From the NCBI RefSeq assembly GCF_000189635.1, contig NW_002476575.1, positions 246,540-310,539 of the forward strand: a stretch of DNA of 64,000 bases, read 5' to 3'. Positions 25,022 through 38,212 of the stretch are shown here, piece by piece. Every line of letters begins with the position of its first letter. The first letter of the stretch is position 1. Both the position numbers and the translations under genes were made by a program. Source of the stretch: Tetrahymena thermophila SB210. Taxonomy: Eukaryota > Ciliophora > Oligohymenophorea > Hymenostomatida > Tetrahymenidae. The notes beneath the pieces were generated by a model. That model saw only the letters and a list, made by a program, of their open reading frames with translations. It ran no database searches and had not been told where the DNA came from.

Positions 25022-28000
25022 ATGTAAACTCTACTTTCAGAAAAGCATTAAGCATTCTACAATTTTCATAAATTTTAATTATAAGAGGGAGGATTACCTG
25101 CGTAGTTAGTTTCTGTTTTAGCAGATAAATTAGAAAAGTAAACATTCGATTTTGCAGAATACTTTTAAGTAAGGCAATCTAAAATTAATGAATGATGTGA
25201 CTGTTTATATATATATATTTATATTATCACCATAAAAAAGATTTAGGATAATTAAAACGATGACACCTTCTAAGTAGTAGCTTCAGCTGATATTTAAAAA
25301 GATTCTAATGTAAGTCTTATCATTTATTTTTAGTTAGTTATTTGAATAGACTTTCATTTATTTTAAATTGTGTAATCATAAAAAGCATGTAGAGATTACA
25401 TCTATTCATTAATGAAATTTTGATTGATATTATCTTTTAATGCAAGTTCTCACTATAATATGTGAGCATTTAAGTCGAATAATATCAACTTTATTAGCAT
25501 TAATGAGCGAATTTAAACCGATTTTTATCATAAATTTAAAAAACATATCTAAAAATGTATAATTTTAATTGATTGAATGGAATATCATTCATTTATAATT
25601 TGATTAATAATAATTTAAACAAAATGTTTTTATAAAATATTTTATTCATTAATTTATGCTAAAATTTTCTTAGCAAATCCAAAAATCATTTTCGATGTAA
25701 AATTGTTTGTAAAATAATTAAATTTTATATGAATTATTAATAAGCAATATTAGCTTAACTATTCTCTAATTTTTATTATTTTAAGTAAATTTTTTGAATA
25801 AAAAATAAGTAAAACAATTAAGAGAATAAATTTTACTTTTTATCACAAATAAATAATTTTATAGGTTTTTCTAATTGACCATTAGCTTACTTTTAAATCT
25901 GATGAACTTAGAAATATATTAGAAAAGGATCAAGAATTAGTTGAAACACTTAAATACCATCTTTAATATTTTGATGAAAAGAAAAAAATTCCTGGATTAG
26001 AGCAGCCTACTTAAAAAGTAATTTAATATTTAGTTAATAAGTGAATCATTAATTAATTGATTAACTTCAATTAAAAAAATAGCAAAATATATCAAAATTA
26101 TTTTAGTTTTGATAATAATTAGATTTTTAATATCTTCAAATATATAAATGAAATAGTTTTTACCATGTTGAAAATAGGGGTATTTGTAAATAAAATTAAA
26201 ATATTTAGAAAAAAAGCAATATTAATAAAGTTTTAAAAAAAGAAAAAATAACTTAGAAAAGTTAAATTTTTCTATCCCTTTTAAAATATAATAAATTAAA
26301 ATATTTTAAATTAAATTAATGATAAATTTATATAGTTTAAAGGAGTCGAGGAATATGATTCTTTAGAGATAGTGGACCCTTCTACTTACAAGGTAAAAAA
26401 ATTCGCTAAGATAATATTTTACAATAGTTTATTTATTTATTCTCATTTTATAAATATAAAATCTAAAAAGATTCCAAAAACAACAGTGAGCGTTTCTTTC
26501 TTTGATAATTAAATAAAGTCATTAGAGTTAGTTAAAATCATGTTAAGAGAACTCCCAAATTTGAAGTGTTTGTTTTTAAATTACAATCCAGTTTGCGAGG
26601 AACTTGGTTTTAAAGATACTATTGAAAACGAATTCCCTTAAATTGAAATTTTAAATTCAAAGCTAACATCTAATTCTGGTATTTTAAATCAATTTAGACT
26701 TAAATTAAACAATCTGATTTTAAAATTAGGGGAATTCGGTATAAAATACTGCAGTTATAAATATAATTTAGACAAGACAAATAAGATTAAAACAGAAATG
26801 ATTAAATAATTGGATTTGTCTAATAGAGAAGTCTTAAATATGAAGAGTTTTGAAGTATTCAGCCAATTTAAAAATTTGGTTTAATTGGATGTCAGAGTAA
26901 TTTTTATTATTTTATATTTAATAGTTATATTATTTTTATTTATGATAACAAATAAATATCTTAACATATTTTAATTAGAAAAATGATTTCGATACTGAAG
27001 ATAAATTTAATAAATTGCTATAAATTCTTTAAAATTGCAATAAGCTCACTAGTTTATTCATAGATTTTGAATATGAACTTAAATTATGGGATTTACAAGA
27101 GATAGGAAAATTGAAAGAAGTTTGTCCAACTTTAGAAAAAATAAATGAACGTTTTTTAAGTTACAAGAAACCTTAAGAAAATGAAGAAGATATCAAGTTT
27201 ATAACAAAAAATATATGGAAATCTATTGGAAATTACTACAAGCTTGGAAAAAACGAAGCTGGAGAAACTCCAACTTGGTTTTTAAACTAACTTTAAGGGA
27301 TAGCTATTCAGCATTCAGACACAGTATTTATTTTAATTTAATTCATATCCTATAATATTATTTCATTATTTTTTTTTTCTAAAACAATACAACTAGCCCA
27401 ATCTGAAAATGATACCTTTTTAGTATTCGCCCTCAAATTCAGTAAATAATTTAAGCTTAAAATAAATAAAAATTAATTTAATCATATTTTTTATTAGGAT
27501 TAAGATGGATAGGAAATAAAATCTTATTCTATTGTTTGGCCTATTTATAATATACAAGCAGGAGATCTTGTTTATAGAGACTATTTAGCAGGATTTGATG
27601 AATCGAAACAAAGATCTGCAAGATTAACAACTTGGTTTAAGGTTCCCGAAGAATACTTTGCCAAATGCATCTAAGATTATAAAAATAAATTAATGCATTA
27701 AACATTAATGGGGAAGAATTTAATAAAATAATTTAAAAATTAAGAAGGCTTAATTGTAAATATTTTAATTTAGTTAGATAACTTTTGAAATTAACATAAT
27801 AATTCTAAATAAAATAGGTAGGAAAAGTACCTTCTTAAAGGCCCTTGAGAGTTATTACTGATTATTAATTAGTCAAAGATAACCTAACATTAAAAGAATT
27901 CGAACTTATAGAAGATGAATAAAAGGCAGATGTTGCTTTTTTAGTTTACAATTTCTAAAATAGGCTCAAAGACTTGATGAATACTCATTTATGTAATTAA

Positions 28001-29216
28001 TTCCCTTACGAGTAGTGTATCATTCATAAGGCGCACCTTGCTTAGACTGTTTACTCAACGTAAATTTTATTTATTTATTTGCTTATCTATTTATTAAAAA
28101 CATAAATTTAATATTTTAAATCATTTTAAATTAAAAACTTTTATATTTAATTAATTTTAATTGAATAAAATATTTTTTTTCCCTATGAAACTTCAATGTT
28201 TTTTTACATTTATTTAATCCTTATATATTTAAATATAAAGTATTGGATAAGTAGACTGGCTATAATAAACATTTAACTTAGAGTATTAGTTAAGTGAATT
28301 TATTGGTGAGTATTAAAGAAGATAAAATACATTAGAAGACAATATTTGGATTATAAAGGCTTTTGATTTAGCAAGAAGCATGGATATGATAGTTACTGAT
28401 AATCTAGATTAAATAATTAGATAAACAGAAACTTTACCAAGGCTTGCTTAAAAATATATTCAAAATCCATTAACTATCTAGAAAAAGAAGATAGATTTAA
28501 GATTCATGGTTGCAGTCAGATCTGTAAAATTGATTAAATAAGTTGTTTTATCTAAAAATACTAATTAATTTTTTTATATAAGATTAAACCCTTAGAAGTA
28601 TACATATATAAAAACTTTGTTATACGTTCCTCTAACAATGAATTCACTAATGACTATAGATCACGTGAAAATTATGAAACACATTTCACAGTCATGAACT
28701 ATGGAGGTAAAAAAATGAATGAAATCTTACAAGAAGAATTCATTAAAATCTTTGAAGAAGAAAACCCAACAATAAAATGGAGTGATATTTCTAATAAAAT
28801 AAAGAGCATGGTAAAAGAGTTATTCATAGCAGTTTCCACAAAATACCCTAAAATGCACTGTGAAAACGTAAATTAATAAAAAAATAAATAAATTTTAAAA
28901 TATTTTTAGTTAAAAATAAACTAAATATAATAAACGTATCATATTATATTAATAATTTATTAAATATAGTCAAGATCTGTATATGGAATGGATGTTATGA
29001 TTGAAAACGGAACCTATTAACCTAAACTTTTAGAAATGACTTTCTCTCCTGACAGCAACCGTATTTGTAAATACTATCCCAGTTATTATAACGATTTGTT
29101 TTCACTTATTTATCTCAATTAGGTAATTTTTTTATATTAATTAATTTAAAAAACTAATCAATAAATAAATAATATATTTATAGAATAACATTGAATCTTT
29201 TGAATCAGTCGTTTGA
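25022..29216 (+). CDS. TTLL12: TTLL12-type tubulin-tyrosine-ligase-like protein with LRR segment
   Basis: Seen: 13 exons that join in frame to 829 residues: 25022-25168, 25247-25309, 25865-26017, 26336-26392, 26471-26896, 26979-27323, 27397-27441, 27498-27755, 27818-28059, 28241-28523, 28583-28867, 28970-29122 and 29184-29216. The N-terminal half matches the split SET-like region of TTLL12 (SNVFLIDHQLTF early; HSDTPNLKMIPFQYSP and SYSIVWPIYN later). A leucine-rich stretch (LPNLKCLFLNYNP; LDLSNREVLNMKSFEVFSQF) lies between. The C-terminal half is TTL-like (DNIWIIKAFDLARSMD, KKIDLRFMVAVRSV, HFTVMNYGGK, VMIENGTYQPKLLEMTFSPD). TTLL12 proteins are linked to control of tubulin tyrosination. The Glu-x-Asn metal site of active ligases reads Glu-Met-Thr here, so ligase activity is doubtful. 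I am confident of the family because the order of all blocks agrees. Confidence 0.92.
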
Positions 29217-29926
29217 AACCGTTTAAGATAATTTTATTATCGATAGGTTAAAAAATATATTTATTTATTTTCACTTAAGATATCACTTAGCAATATATTT
29301 AATAATAAATATCATTGTTTATTTAGGCTTTCAACAAATTTAATTAATCTAAATTTATGTATTTTTATAAAAATGATGTTTATTTGTAGATTAATATATC
29401 AGAAACCTAATATTAGTTTATAATAAAAATTAATATGTATTTCAAATATCAAACTCCCATTCCAAAAATAAAATAGATTTCTTTTTAAGAATAAGATAAA
29501 AATTTTTGGAGGATGGAGGGTTGGTTAATAGTTTAAATAAATAAATTAATAAAAAATAGATCAATAGAAACCCTATTTTTTTTAATTATTAATAATTATA
29601 TTTGATTTAAGTTCAATATAAGGTTTTATCAAATAAATAATATGAAGAAGATATTTTGAGTGAAATTTTTTTGCTTGCTTCTTTTTTTGTTAGTTATTTT
29701 ATTTGTTTGCTTGTTTTTTTGTATCCGTTATTAAATTAATAATTTGAAATCATATCAAAAAATTGAGGCAAATTGATGAATTTGGAATGTTCATTTGATT
29801 TTTAATTGATTGGCTAAACTAAATCAAGAATTTAAGAAAATAAATATTTTTAAACTAATAACGAATTAATAAATAAATAAATTGATTAATTAATTAATAG
29901 ATCTTTTTATATAGAACAAACAAAAA
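29217..29926. other. Intergenic spacer
   Basis: About 700 bases between two plus-strand genes. The sequence is AT-rich with no coding-like frame and presumably carries the terminator of the TTLL12-like gene and the promoter of the coiled-coil gene. Confidence 0.6.
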
Positions 29927-32900
29927 ATGAACAGCAAAAACAGGTAGCAAAATATTTAAGTAATTCTTAGCGAACAAACAAATAAGTAGGCTACTGATGC
30001 AAGCTTTTAAAAGGCTAAAAAAATATTAGAATAATCAGGTCAAATACCTCTCTATCTTTCAAACAGCTCGTTTAAGTTTGACTAATTAGAGCAAGATACT
30101 GATTGTGTTGAGAATTACCAAAATTAGAGAAACTTAGAAAACTAAAAGTAAAATAAAATTTCTCACACTTCAAAAACAGAGAAATTCAACTAAATTTTTG
30201 AAGACATTCATTAATAATAATCTCAAAATAAAGAATTGAAATTAGATATACAAGTAGAATAGCGTTAAAAAAGATAATAACAAGCTAGTTATTAGTCATC
30301 ATAATCGCCTTCTCAAACAGAAAACTAAAATGATCATGTTTTATGCAAAAACAGGTAGTTCTTTACTTAGTCTAAGCAGGAATATAAAATTGGAAATTAA
30401 ATTGACATTCAAGATTAGATTGGAGTTGTTTCAAACAAACAAGAAAGAGTTAACAGCACAAAAAAGTCTTATGACAACCTATTTGGTATTTTAAATCCGC
30501 CTGCATAATATAAAACTGAAGAAAATGTGATTTCTCTTAGATAGCATCAAAAAAACATAGAAAAGCTTCATAGTCTCAATTCAATAAACATTCAAGAAAA
30601 GAACATTACAAATAAAACAGAAAATAGGTAGTAAACATTTGCTTCTTCTGAAAATGAAAATGAAAACGAAAATGATTCAAATGAAAAAGAAGATGATTTT
30701 AATTAAGATTTTTATATGAAACATATTATTCAAATAAATTCTAATGAAGAATAAAGCACATATCTTCATAATAATATCTGCGATATTACAACGATCACCA
30801 ACTCAGTCTAAGTTAATAACGAAGAATTTAAAATTTCAAATAACACTTCTCACTAAAAAATGAGAGCTCCTATTGAATCTTCAGATAACAGTTTCGAAAT
30901 CGATATGAATAAAAAGTAAAAAATGTAAGCAAAATTATGATAAAATATTGAATGAATTTCCAATTTATTTTTATTTATTATTAAAAGATAGCTCAAAAAT
31001 GTCCTCTCCAAACAAATAGAAAAGGAAAAAAATTTAGATCTTTTATAAAAAAACAAAAACATTGACCCTAAATCTAATCTATCAAAAATTATTCAAGACA
31101 AAGAGCAAGGTTTAAATTAATTTATTCACTTTAAAACAAATTATTTTTATCATAAAAAAACACTTGATGAATATTAAATATTTACTTAATGATTTCAACA
31201 AAAAATGAAAAAGTTTTGAAATAAAATGATTCATTCCATTAAATTTTTATGAATTTTACTGAATTATTTATTTAAAAGAATTAATTGATTTGAGAGAACG
31301 CAAGAGAATGATAGAAGAATAAAACAGTAAAAATTAATCTTATATTAGTTATGAAGAGCACTCTAAGTAACATATAAATTAATTATTTATTTATTTCTTA
31401 TTAACATTCATTATATTAGATAAATAAAAGAGCTATAATAAGAAGTAGTTGAAAAGGAAAATATTATAAAAGAGCTATAAGAACAAATAAAGAATTTTCA
31501 ATTAAAAAACAACTCTAACGAAAGTAAGGAAAAAGGTAATAGTGAAAATCTGCTTTAAGAATTAAAGGAAAGAGATCAAATAATATTCAATCTTTAAAAA
31601 GAGCTGAAAGAAAAATTGTGTGATTAAGAAAGTTATAAAGATAAAATAAAATTTTATCATGAATAATAAGTTAAACAGCAAACAAATGACATATTAATTT
31701 GCTAACTAAACTCAACTATAAAGTAGTAGCAATATTAAATAGACAAATTTGACATTATTCAGAAATAAAAAGTAATTCTTTTAAAAATAACATGTCTTCA
31801 AAACAAATTTTATTCATTTTTATTAAGGATGACACTATCGTTTAGCTTGAGAGCTAGTTTGCTTAAATTAAGTAACAATTTAGAGTAACTTAAGAGGATC
31901 TTTCAAAATTCAGAAATGAAAATTAAGTAAATAAATATTTATTTACTTGCTAATAATTAAACTAAATTTGTTTTTTTTTTAAAAAAAAAGGATCTTAAAT
32001 TAAAATTAAAAGACTTAGAAAGAGAAAATGAGCTTTCATTAAAATAGTTAAGTGAACTTAGAGCTAATTGTGACCAACTTTCAACTGAAAATAATAAAGT
32101 CAAAGAGTAATATATAAAAAAAATGTAATAAATGAGTAGTTCCTAAGAATAAAAGGTATTCATTTATTACAATTTAAATATACCATAATAACTAAAATTA
32201 ATCCTTTTACAAGTTTTACAAGGGGGGATTTTATAAATATATATTTTTTTAAATTTATATCTATTTTATTAATTTAAAAAATTATCTAAATTTTTTATTT
32301 TACAGTTTGTAATTTTTTATTAAAACAAATGAAACAACTTATTCATAAACTTTTATAATAATAATTATTTTAGTTTTTTAATGAACTTGAGCACAAAATA
32401 GGATAGGCATTTACTTATTAATTTACAGATAAAAACTATACTCTTGGAAATGAGCAAACTTAAAATTAGCTAAAAAAAATTAATTAAGATATAAACTAAA
32501 ATAATGAATTAACCTAAGAATACTTGACAAATGAGACTTAAACAAATACAAAATTTATTGAAAAAAATTTAACAGAATTAAGAAGAAATTCTTTAAACAA
32601 GTAGATTGAGAATTTTTAGATTCCTGAGCAAAACCAAATAGAATAAAAGCTAAACAAAAGTTAATTAAATAATTCAGCTCTTAATTTAAGCAGCGAATAA
32701 TTTGATTAATCTTAAATCTCTCCATAAAATTAATAAGTTGTGCTAGATAACAGGCTAAAAGAAAGAACTTCTTCTTAAGAAAGTGGGATTCAACGATTTT
32801 TGAATTCTTCTTAGATAAATTTATTTAGCTTTAAAAATACTCTCAATCCAAATGATTATAATGGTCTTTCAATAGCAAGTGAAGTTTAATAAAACCCGAG

Positions 32901-33588
32901 AAATTATAGATCTAACTCCTCTTATGATGGTTTTGCTCGTGCTTCATCTAGTTAAGCTAATTACAATACTTTAAATTATAATTAACAATATCAACAACCT
33001 CAATAGTAGTAACCATCTAATTGTTTTTTATAGAGCCAAGTTAGTTATTAGCCTTGCATTAGCTAATAGCAAGCATAATAAATAATTAACCAGCCTAAAA
33101 GATTTAATAATAATAATAATTATAATGAAAATAATTTAAATAGTAGTGTTAATTACAATCACTAATCAGAATTAGAAAATTAATAAGTTTTACAGGAAAG
33201 GAATATTTTAAATTAGTTTAATTATTAAGCTTAAGATAAATTTGGTAGAAAGAATAGCGATACATCATATTTTAACAAAAATCAAAAAATAATGTAAAAG
33301 CAATACATTCCATCAACATTATACTCTTAAAAATTAAATTCTAACAAAGAAAATAGCTACTAACTTCTAAATTAAACATATGATTATTTAACGAATGTTA
33401 GGAGCTCTTCACCTTTAAACACATCTGTTAATAATATAAAAAATACTATAAATTAATAAAATTATTATTCTACTAATGAAAAACCAATTTAAAATAATAT
33501 TGGAAAACTTAGATATGCTATTCCTAGTACAATTAACCATAATAACCACTAACTTCCATTAACTAGCTTTTGCAAGTAATTTAAATGA
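29927..33588 (+). CDS. Coiled-coil protein with Q/N-rich C-terminus
   Basis: Seen: seven exons joining in frame to 1,012 residues: 29927-30924, 30988-31109, 31279-31366, 31420-31771, 31828-31926, 31991-32155 and 32374-33588 (TGA at 33586). The first exon is polar and Gln/Asn-rich and contains a short Glu/Asn repeat (ENENENENDSNEKEDD). Exons 2-6 encode long heptad-like helices (ELQQEVVEKENIIKELQEQ, LKLKDLERENELSLKQLSE) typical of a coiled coil of about 300 residues. The last exon is Gln/Asn/Ser-rich and probably disordered, with Asn runs and many Ser-Pro-like sites. No enzyme motif is visible. Structural or scaffolding roles, for example at the basal body or cortex, are plausible for a ciliate, but nothing in the sequence shows this. 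Family not recognised. Confidence 0.85.
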
Positions 33589-34744
33589 TAGACAGAAAGA
33601 CAGACAATCGATTAATTTAAAATTAATAATCAAACATATCTAAATAATTTAAGCAATATCCCAAACTGAATAATATAGTTTTAATTAAAAGAAAATAATA
33701 ATTTTAAAATATATAATATAAAGAATGCTCATAATAATTACTAATAAATCAATTATTTAATTACAAATACCAATTAATTGATTAAATATTTCTAAATAAA
33801 TTGTTTCTTATTTATATTTGCTTCTCAAGAATATGAGGATTAAAAACTTAAAAATTAATTCAATAATAAAATAATTTATTTTAACTTTTTCGAAAAAAAA
33901 AAAAACAAATTAATTTAATATATTTCTAAAAATATAGTTTTTCATAAACTTAATTTTTTAAACTATTGTGTTTATAATATAGGTCATTTCCTCAAATAAT
34001 AAATTCTCATTAAAAATATATTTTTATTCAATTTGTTATTATACAAAAATTATTTATTTTTTGGGGTTTTATTTGAATTATTCATTAATATTTGAGGATT
34101 AATAGTAGCTTGTAGCAAATAAATTTTTCAAATTTTTGCATTTTGGTATCAATTTAAAAGCTGGTAGTGATAGATTATTTATTATTATCAAAGATTCATT
34201 AATTATTTCAAATTTTTCTTAAAAAAATTAAAATCTATTTTAAAATAAACTTAGCTAATATAAATTAATATAATTGGATATAATAAATATATATGAAATC
34301 TCTTAAAATTTAAATAATACTTTTTCATTTCAAATAAAAAGCAATATTTTTTATATAAAAGAATTTTTGAATAGAATAGTTCCTATGAACATATTCTTTA
34401 ATAGGATAAAATAGTGTTTGTATAAATATAAAGTTTTAGGAAGTATAGGAGCTTTAAAAAAGATATTTAATCCTATTGTTAAAAATTTGTTAACCTAAAA
34501 TTTTCTAAATGAATTAAACATTTGAGTTAGTAAAAAACATTGAATCAGTAACAATATAAGAATTTAACAGTTATCTAAAAAGTATAATTACACTTTTTTT
34601 AATTAAATTATATGTTTTTTGTAAAAGCAAGCAATTTAATATTTAGATTAAATAAAATTAATAAAATTTCAATTATTTTATCTTTTTTACAAAAGAATTT
34701 AAATAAGTAATTAATTAATATAATATGAAAAAAAATTAAAGCTT
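33589..34744. other. Intergenic AT-rich spacer
   Basis: AT-rich region between the coiled-coil gene and the duplicated segment ahead of the pepsin-like gene. No coding-like frame found. A lone TTGGGGTTTT near 34060 is not a telomere tract. Confidence 0.55.
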
Positions 34745-35070
34745 TTTATTCTTAATTAGATAAAATTATTTACTCTTTATTTCTTTTATTTCTTTTTATA
34801 AAAGAGTGATGAAGTGAATTCTTATAAAATATTATCAGATAATAACTTTAAATAAATTTGCTAATTTTTATTTTAAAATTCAAAAATTTTGTTGTAGTTG
34901 ATGAAATAAATGAATACACAACACAATTTAATTATTGAAGACAGAAATTCCTGTTGAATAAAAACATCTATTTCGCTTTTGTTGCTATATTGCAAAGCTG
35001 TGTCGATTGCTAATCAAACACAATTAGCATTCATTTGAAGATTAGTGAATAAAGCTGTTTAATGATAAAT
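34745..35070 (+). repeat. First copy of a ~325 bp tandem duplication (promoter + gene start)
   Basis: This segment is repeated at about 35189-35515 with perhaps 80% identity by eye. Shared landmarks are TTCTTAATTAGATAAAATTA, TTTTATAAAAGA.TGATGAAG, GAATTCTTAT.AAATATTATC and the signal-peptide region AATAAAAACAT.TATTT. The second copy holds the upstream region and first about 40 codons of the pepsin-like gene; the first copy holds a broken counterpart. No insertion-sequence ends are visible, so unequal crossing-over is the simplest origin. Confidence 0.85.
34955..35070 (+). pseudogene. Truncated, start-less duplicate of the pepsin-like gene's N-terminus
   Basis: In the first copy of the duplication the reading frame of the signal peptide survives (NKNIYFAFVAILQSCVDCQS, then NTISIHLKISEQSCLMIN), but the start codon ATG of the intact gene is TTG here. 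After about 40 codons similarity to the intact gene ends, so no mature protein could be made. The conserved frame compared with MNKNIYLAIFAILLSCVICQ in the intact gene shows it once coded. It may still act as extra promoter sequence for the downstream gene, which is inference. Confidence 0.75.
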
Positions 35071-35393
35071 ATGTTTTTATGAAATTGTTTTATTTATATT
35101 TTAATTATTTTTAAGTAAAGCAAGATAGTTTTTAAATTAAAAAAAAAAATAATTATTCTATTTCTTAAAAAATATTTAAATTAAGTCATTTATTCTTAAT
35201 TAGATAAAATTAGTTACACTTTATATCTTTTATTTCTTTTTATAAAAGACTGATGAAGTGAATTCTTATCAAATATTATCAGTTTATTAATCATAAATAA
35301 ATATGGAAAAACTTTATTTTTAAATTCAAAAATTTATTGTAATTGATTAAATAAAAAAATAAACAATTTAACTATTAGAGACTGAAATTTCGG

Positions 35394-36428
35394 ATGAATA
35401 AAAACATTTATTTGGCTATTTTTGCTATATTACTAAGTTGTGTTATTTGCTAATCAAATACAATTAGCCTTCCTTTGAAAATAAGTGAATAAAACAGTTT
35501 AATAATAAATACTAAATATGGAGACAACTAATGTGAGGTAAATTTAATACCTTTAGATGATTATTGCTCTAATGTAATTACTCAAACTGATAATGAACTC
35601 AAGGCTTGTGGTGTCAAGTTAATTGGTGAAAATAAATTTATTGGAGGGAAATAGTATGTTGCCAAGTTTTAACTTGGTGATGTTTAAGCTGATTTAAAAT
35701 TTACTAATCCTGATTCACAATCTAGCTTTGAAGGAGAAAAAGCACTGTGCTTTAGTAAAAAAGACAGTAAAACTTAAGACAATGTAATTGATGAACTCTT
35801 TAAACAAGGATTGATAAAGTAAAAAAGATTTTATGTTAATGTTGACAGCATAGATACAACAAAAGGTGTAATAGGAAGCATTGATATTGGAACTCCTAAC
35901 TTATCTTTAATAAAAAAAGGATCTAAATTGGTAAATCTTAAGCATTATGATTAAAATGATGATTTTTCAACACCCTCAGATTCTTCCTTAAGATATGGAG
36001 ATCTTTAATTTATATTTGGAAGTGTAGCTGGTTTTGACTTACTTAATCCTTACATCAGCATTGGTATAACATAACTAAATGCTATACTTAAATAAATTAG
36101 AAATGATGGAGTTAAATACGAGTATTATGATGATGATGCTAACATTGAAAATTATGTTTTCAACGTAGATTCTATTGAAAAGTTAAAGGATATTTCATTT
36201 AATGTAATTGCAGATGGTGATAAACCATTTAAAATAATAATTAAACCATAACACTATACAAGAAAGCTAAAAAATGGTAATTATTAAGTACTTATCTATC
36301 CTCAAGCTTACACTGATTATATTGGCCTTGGTTATTCTGTCCTCTAAGCATACTATTTAGGTTATGACATACCCAGTTAAAGTTACATCATTGCTGAAAA
36401 AGCTGAAAGCAATGTCAACTAATTCTGA
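35394..36428 (+). CDS. Secreted pepsin-fold protein lacking catalytic aspartates
   Basis: Seen: intronless, 344 residues, from ATG at 35394 to TGA at 36426-36428. The signal peptide is MNKNIYLAIFAILLSCVICQ. The layout follows the A1 aspartic protease fold: a first lobe with YVAKFQLGDVQADLKF, where 'D-T-G-S' would follow but TNPDSQSSF stands instead. A middle section follows (GVIGSIDIGTPNLSL). A second lobe has GSVAGFDLLNPYISIG at the place of the second DTG. The C-terminus (YIGLGYSVLQAYYLGYDIPSQ) matches the family's 'W.LGD.FLR.YY.VFD' strand. Neither DTG/DSG motif is present, so I infer a non-catalytic relative or a diverged binding protein, secreted or in the endolysosomal lumen. The upstream region is duplicated next door. 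Pepsin-fold assignment rests on pattern similarity and could be tested by structure prediction. Confidence 0.75.
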
Positions 36429-38212
36429 TAATATTTTATAGATAAAATTATATATATATATATAAAATTAATTTTTATAAAAGTAATTATAAAATATTTT
36501 TTAAATTAAAATTTAAAATTCAAATAAACAAATTAATAAATTAACGATTTATTTGATTATTCTAACTAATTTTATTTATTAAATATTCAAAGATCATCTA
36601 TCAATCAAAATTCCCCTTAAAAAAAGTAAAGCATCAAAATGCTTTATCATCTTCAATTTAAAATTGAATAAAGATTATTTAATCTAAATTTAATCATTTT
36701 ATTAGGTTAATAAATTATAAATGCCAAATGAATCTAGAATATTTATAAGAATATATTTAATTTTTCCAATTATAAAAGATTAAAAAAAATAACTTTTATT
36801 TTCAATTACTTTTATTAAAGCTTCACAAAAGTATTTTGTATTTTAAATTTGATTTTTTAGCAGAAAATTTGTTAATCAAATATAAATGATTAAACAAGTT
36901 ATGATGCATTTAAAAGAAATAGACATGATACTAATTAATTTACAAATTTCAACATAAGATATATCAAAGCAACTTTTATTATTAAATTCTTTTAAATAAA
37001 AAAAAATGGTTAAGTTTTTAAGAAGCTTAACTATATTCTAAATTTTCAACCATATCATTTTTTATTATTTCTGTTTTTGAGAAGAATAAATTTAAACTAT
37101 TTCGAATAATTATTTACTTATTTAACAACTTTCATAGATCTTATTTCATCTCTTTATACTATGGATAAAAAAAATGTTTTATTTAACACTTCATAGAAAG
37201 AATAAATTATTAAATTTTATAAAATATTTAAGAAATTAAAGTTTTGCATAAACATAAATTGTGTTACAAAATATCATAAAAAAATGTTGTTTCTATTTGA
37301 CTCTCGATCGCTATATATCGCTATATAATTTTATAAATTGTGATTTGAAAAAAGATTTAATTAATTAAATAATTTACAAAAAACAAATTTAAAATATTTT
37401 ATTATGTTTTTATTAATTTTACTAAAATATTATGATAAGAAAAAAATAATAGAGTAATTTATTAAGTTTGTTTTCCCAATATATTTGATAGAATGAACAA
37501 ATGCTAATAAAGTAGTTAAATATTTTTAGAACTGCTGATGCAAAGTAATTGTTTATTTGTTCAATTTTCAATATTTGAAAAATATTAGCTTTATTTGATC
37601 ATGTTTGTTAATAAATTTAATTAAAAAAAAAAGAGTCTTAGATTTAATTATAGATTAAATATCAAAGAAAATAAATATGTTTATTTATTTCTTTGTTTGT
37701 TTACCAATGAATTTTATTACAAAAATTGAATTTTGAATAAGAAGATAGATAGATAGGAAGTCCATATACAAATAAATACTTTTTAAATTAAAAATAAATA
37801 AATGATTGATTTATTGATTGATGAATTAATGAATGAATGAATGAAAAAATGACTGAATCATAATAAAAATCAAACAATAAATTTGAAATAAAGCATTTAC
37901 ATAATAAATAATTAATTTGAAAAAGATATTATCCAGCAAAATTAAATAACTCACTTAAATAGCTTGATAAAGAAGCAATAAAGCAATTTAAAAGTTAAAA
38001 ACTAAGCTAAGCATTTTAAACTATAAATTAACTAAAATAAAAATGAATATTCCACCATAAAGAAGCAAAGTAATAAAATGAATTTTCTTTGTTTGAATAA
38101 CTTCTAAAGCCATATTAGTTCAAAAAAAACAAAACAATTTTTTAAAATATTCAAAGAATTGTTATAAATGTGATACTTTTTAAAATATAAATAGCTACAT
38201 TCCTATGTGATT
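36429..38212. other. Intergenic AT-rich spacer
   Basis: About 1.8 kb of AT-rich DNA between plus-strand genes. A simple GATT/GAAT repeat lies near 37800-37860, and a short CGCTATATA direct repeat near 37309-37327. No coding-like frame seen. Confidence 0.55.

Noticed and set aside
28306..28330. GTGAGT as a splice donor in the TTLL12-like gene
   Set aside because: Reading straight through gives GEYQRRQNTLEDNIWIIK, which matches the family; no acceptor fits.
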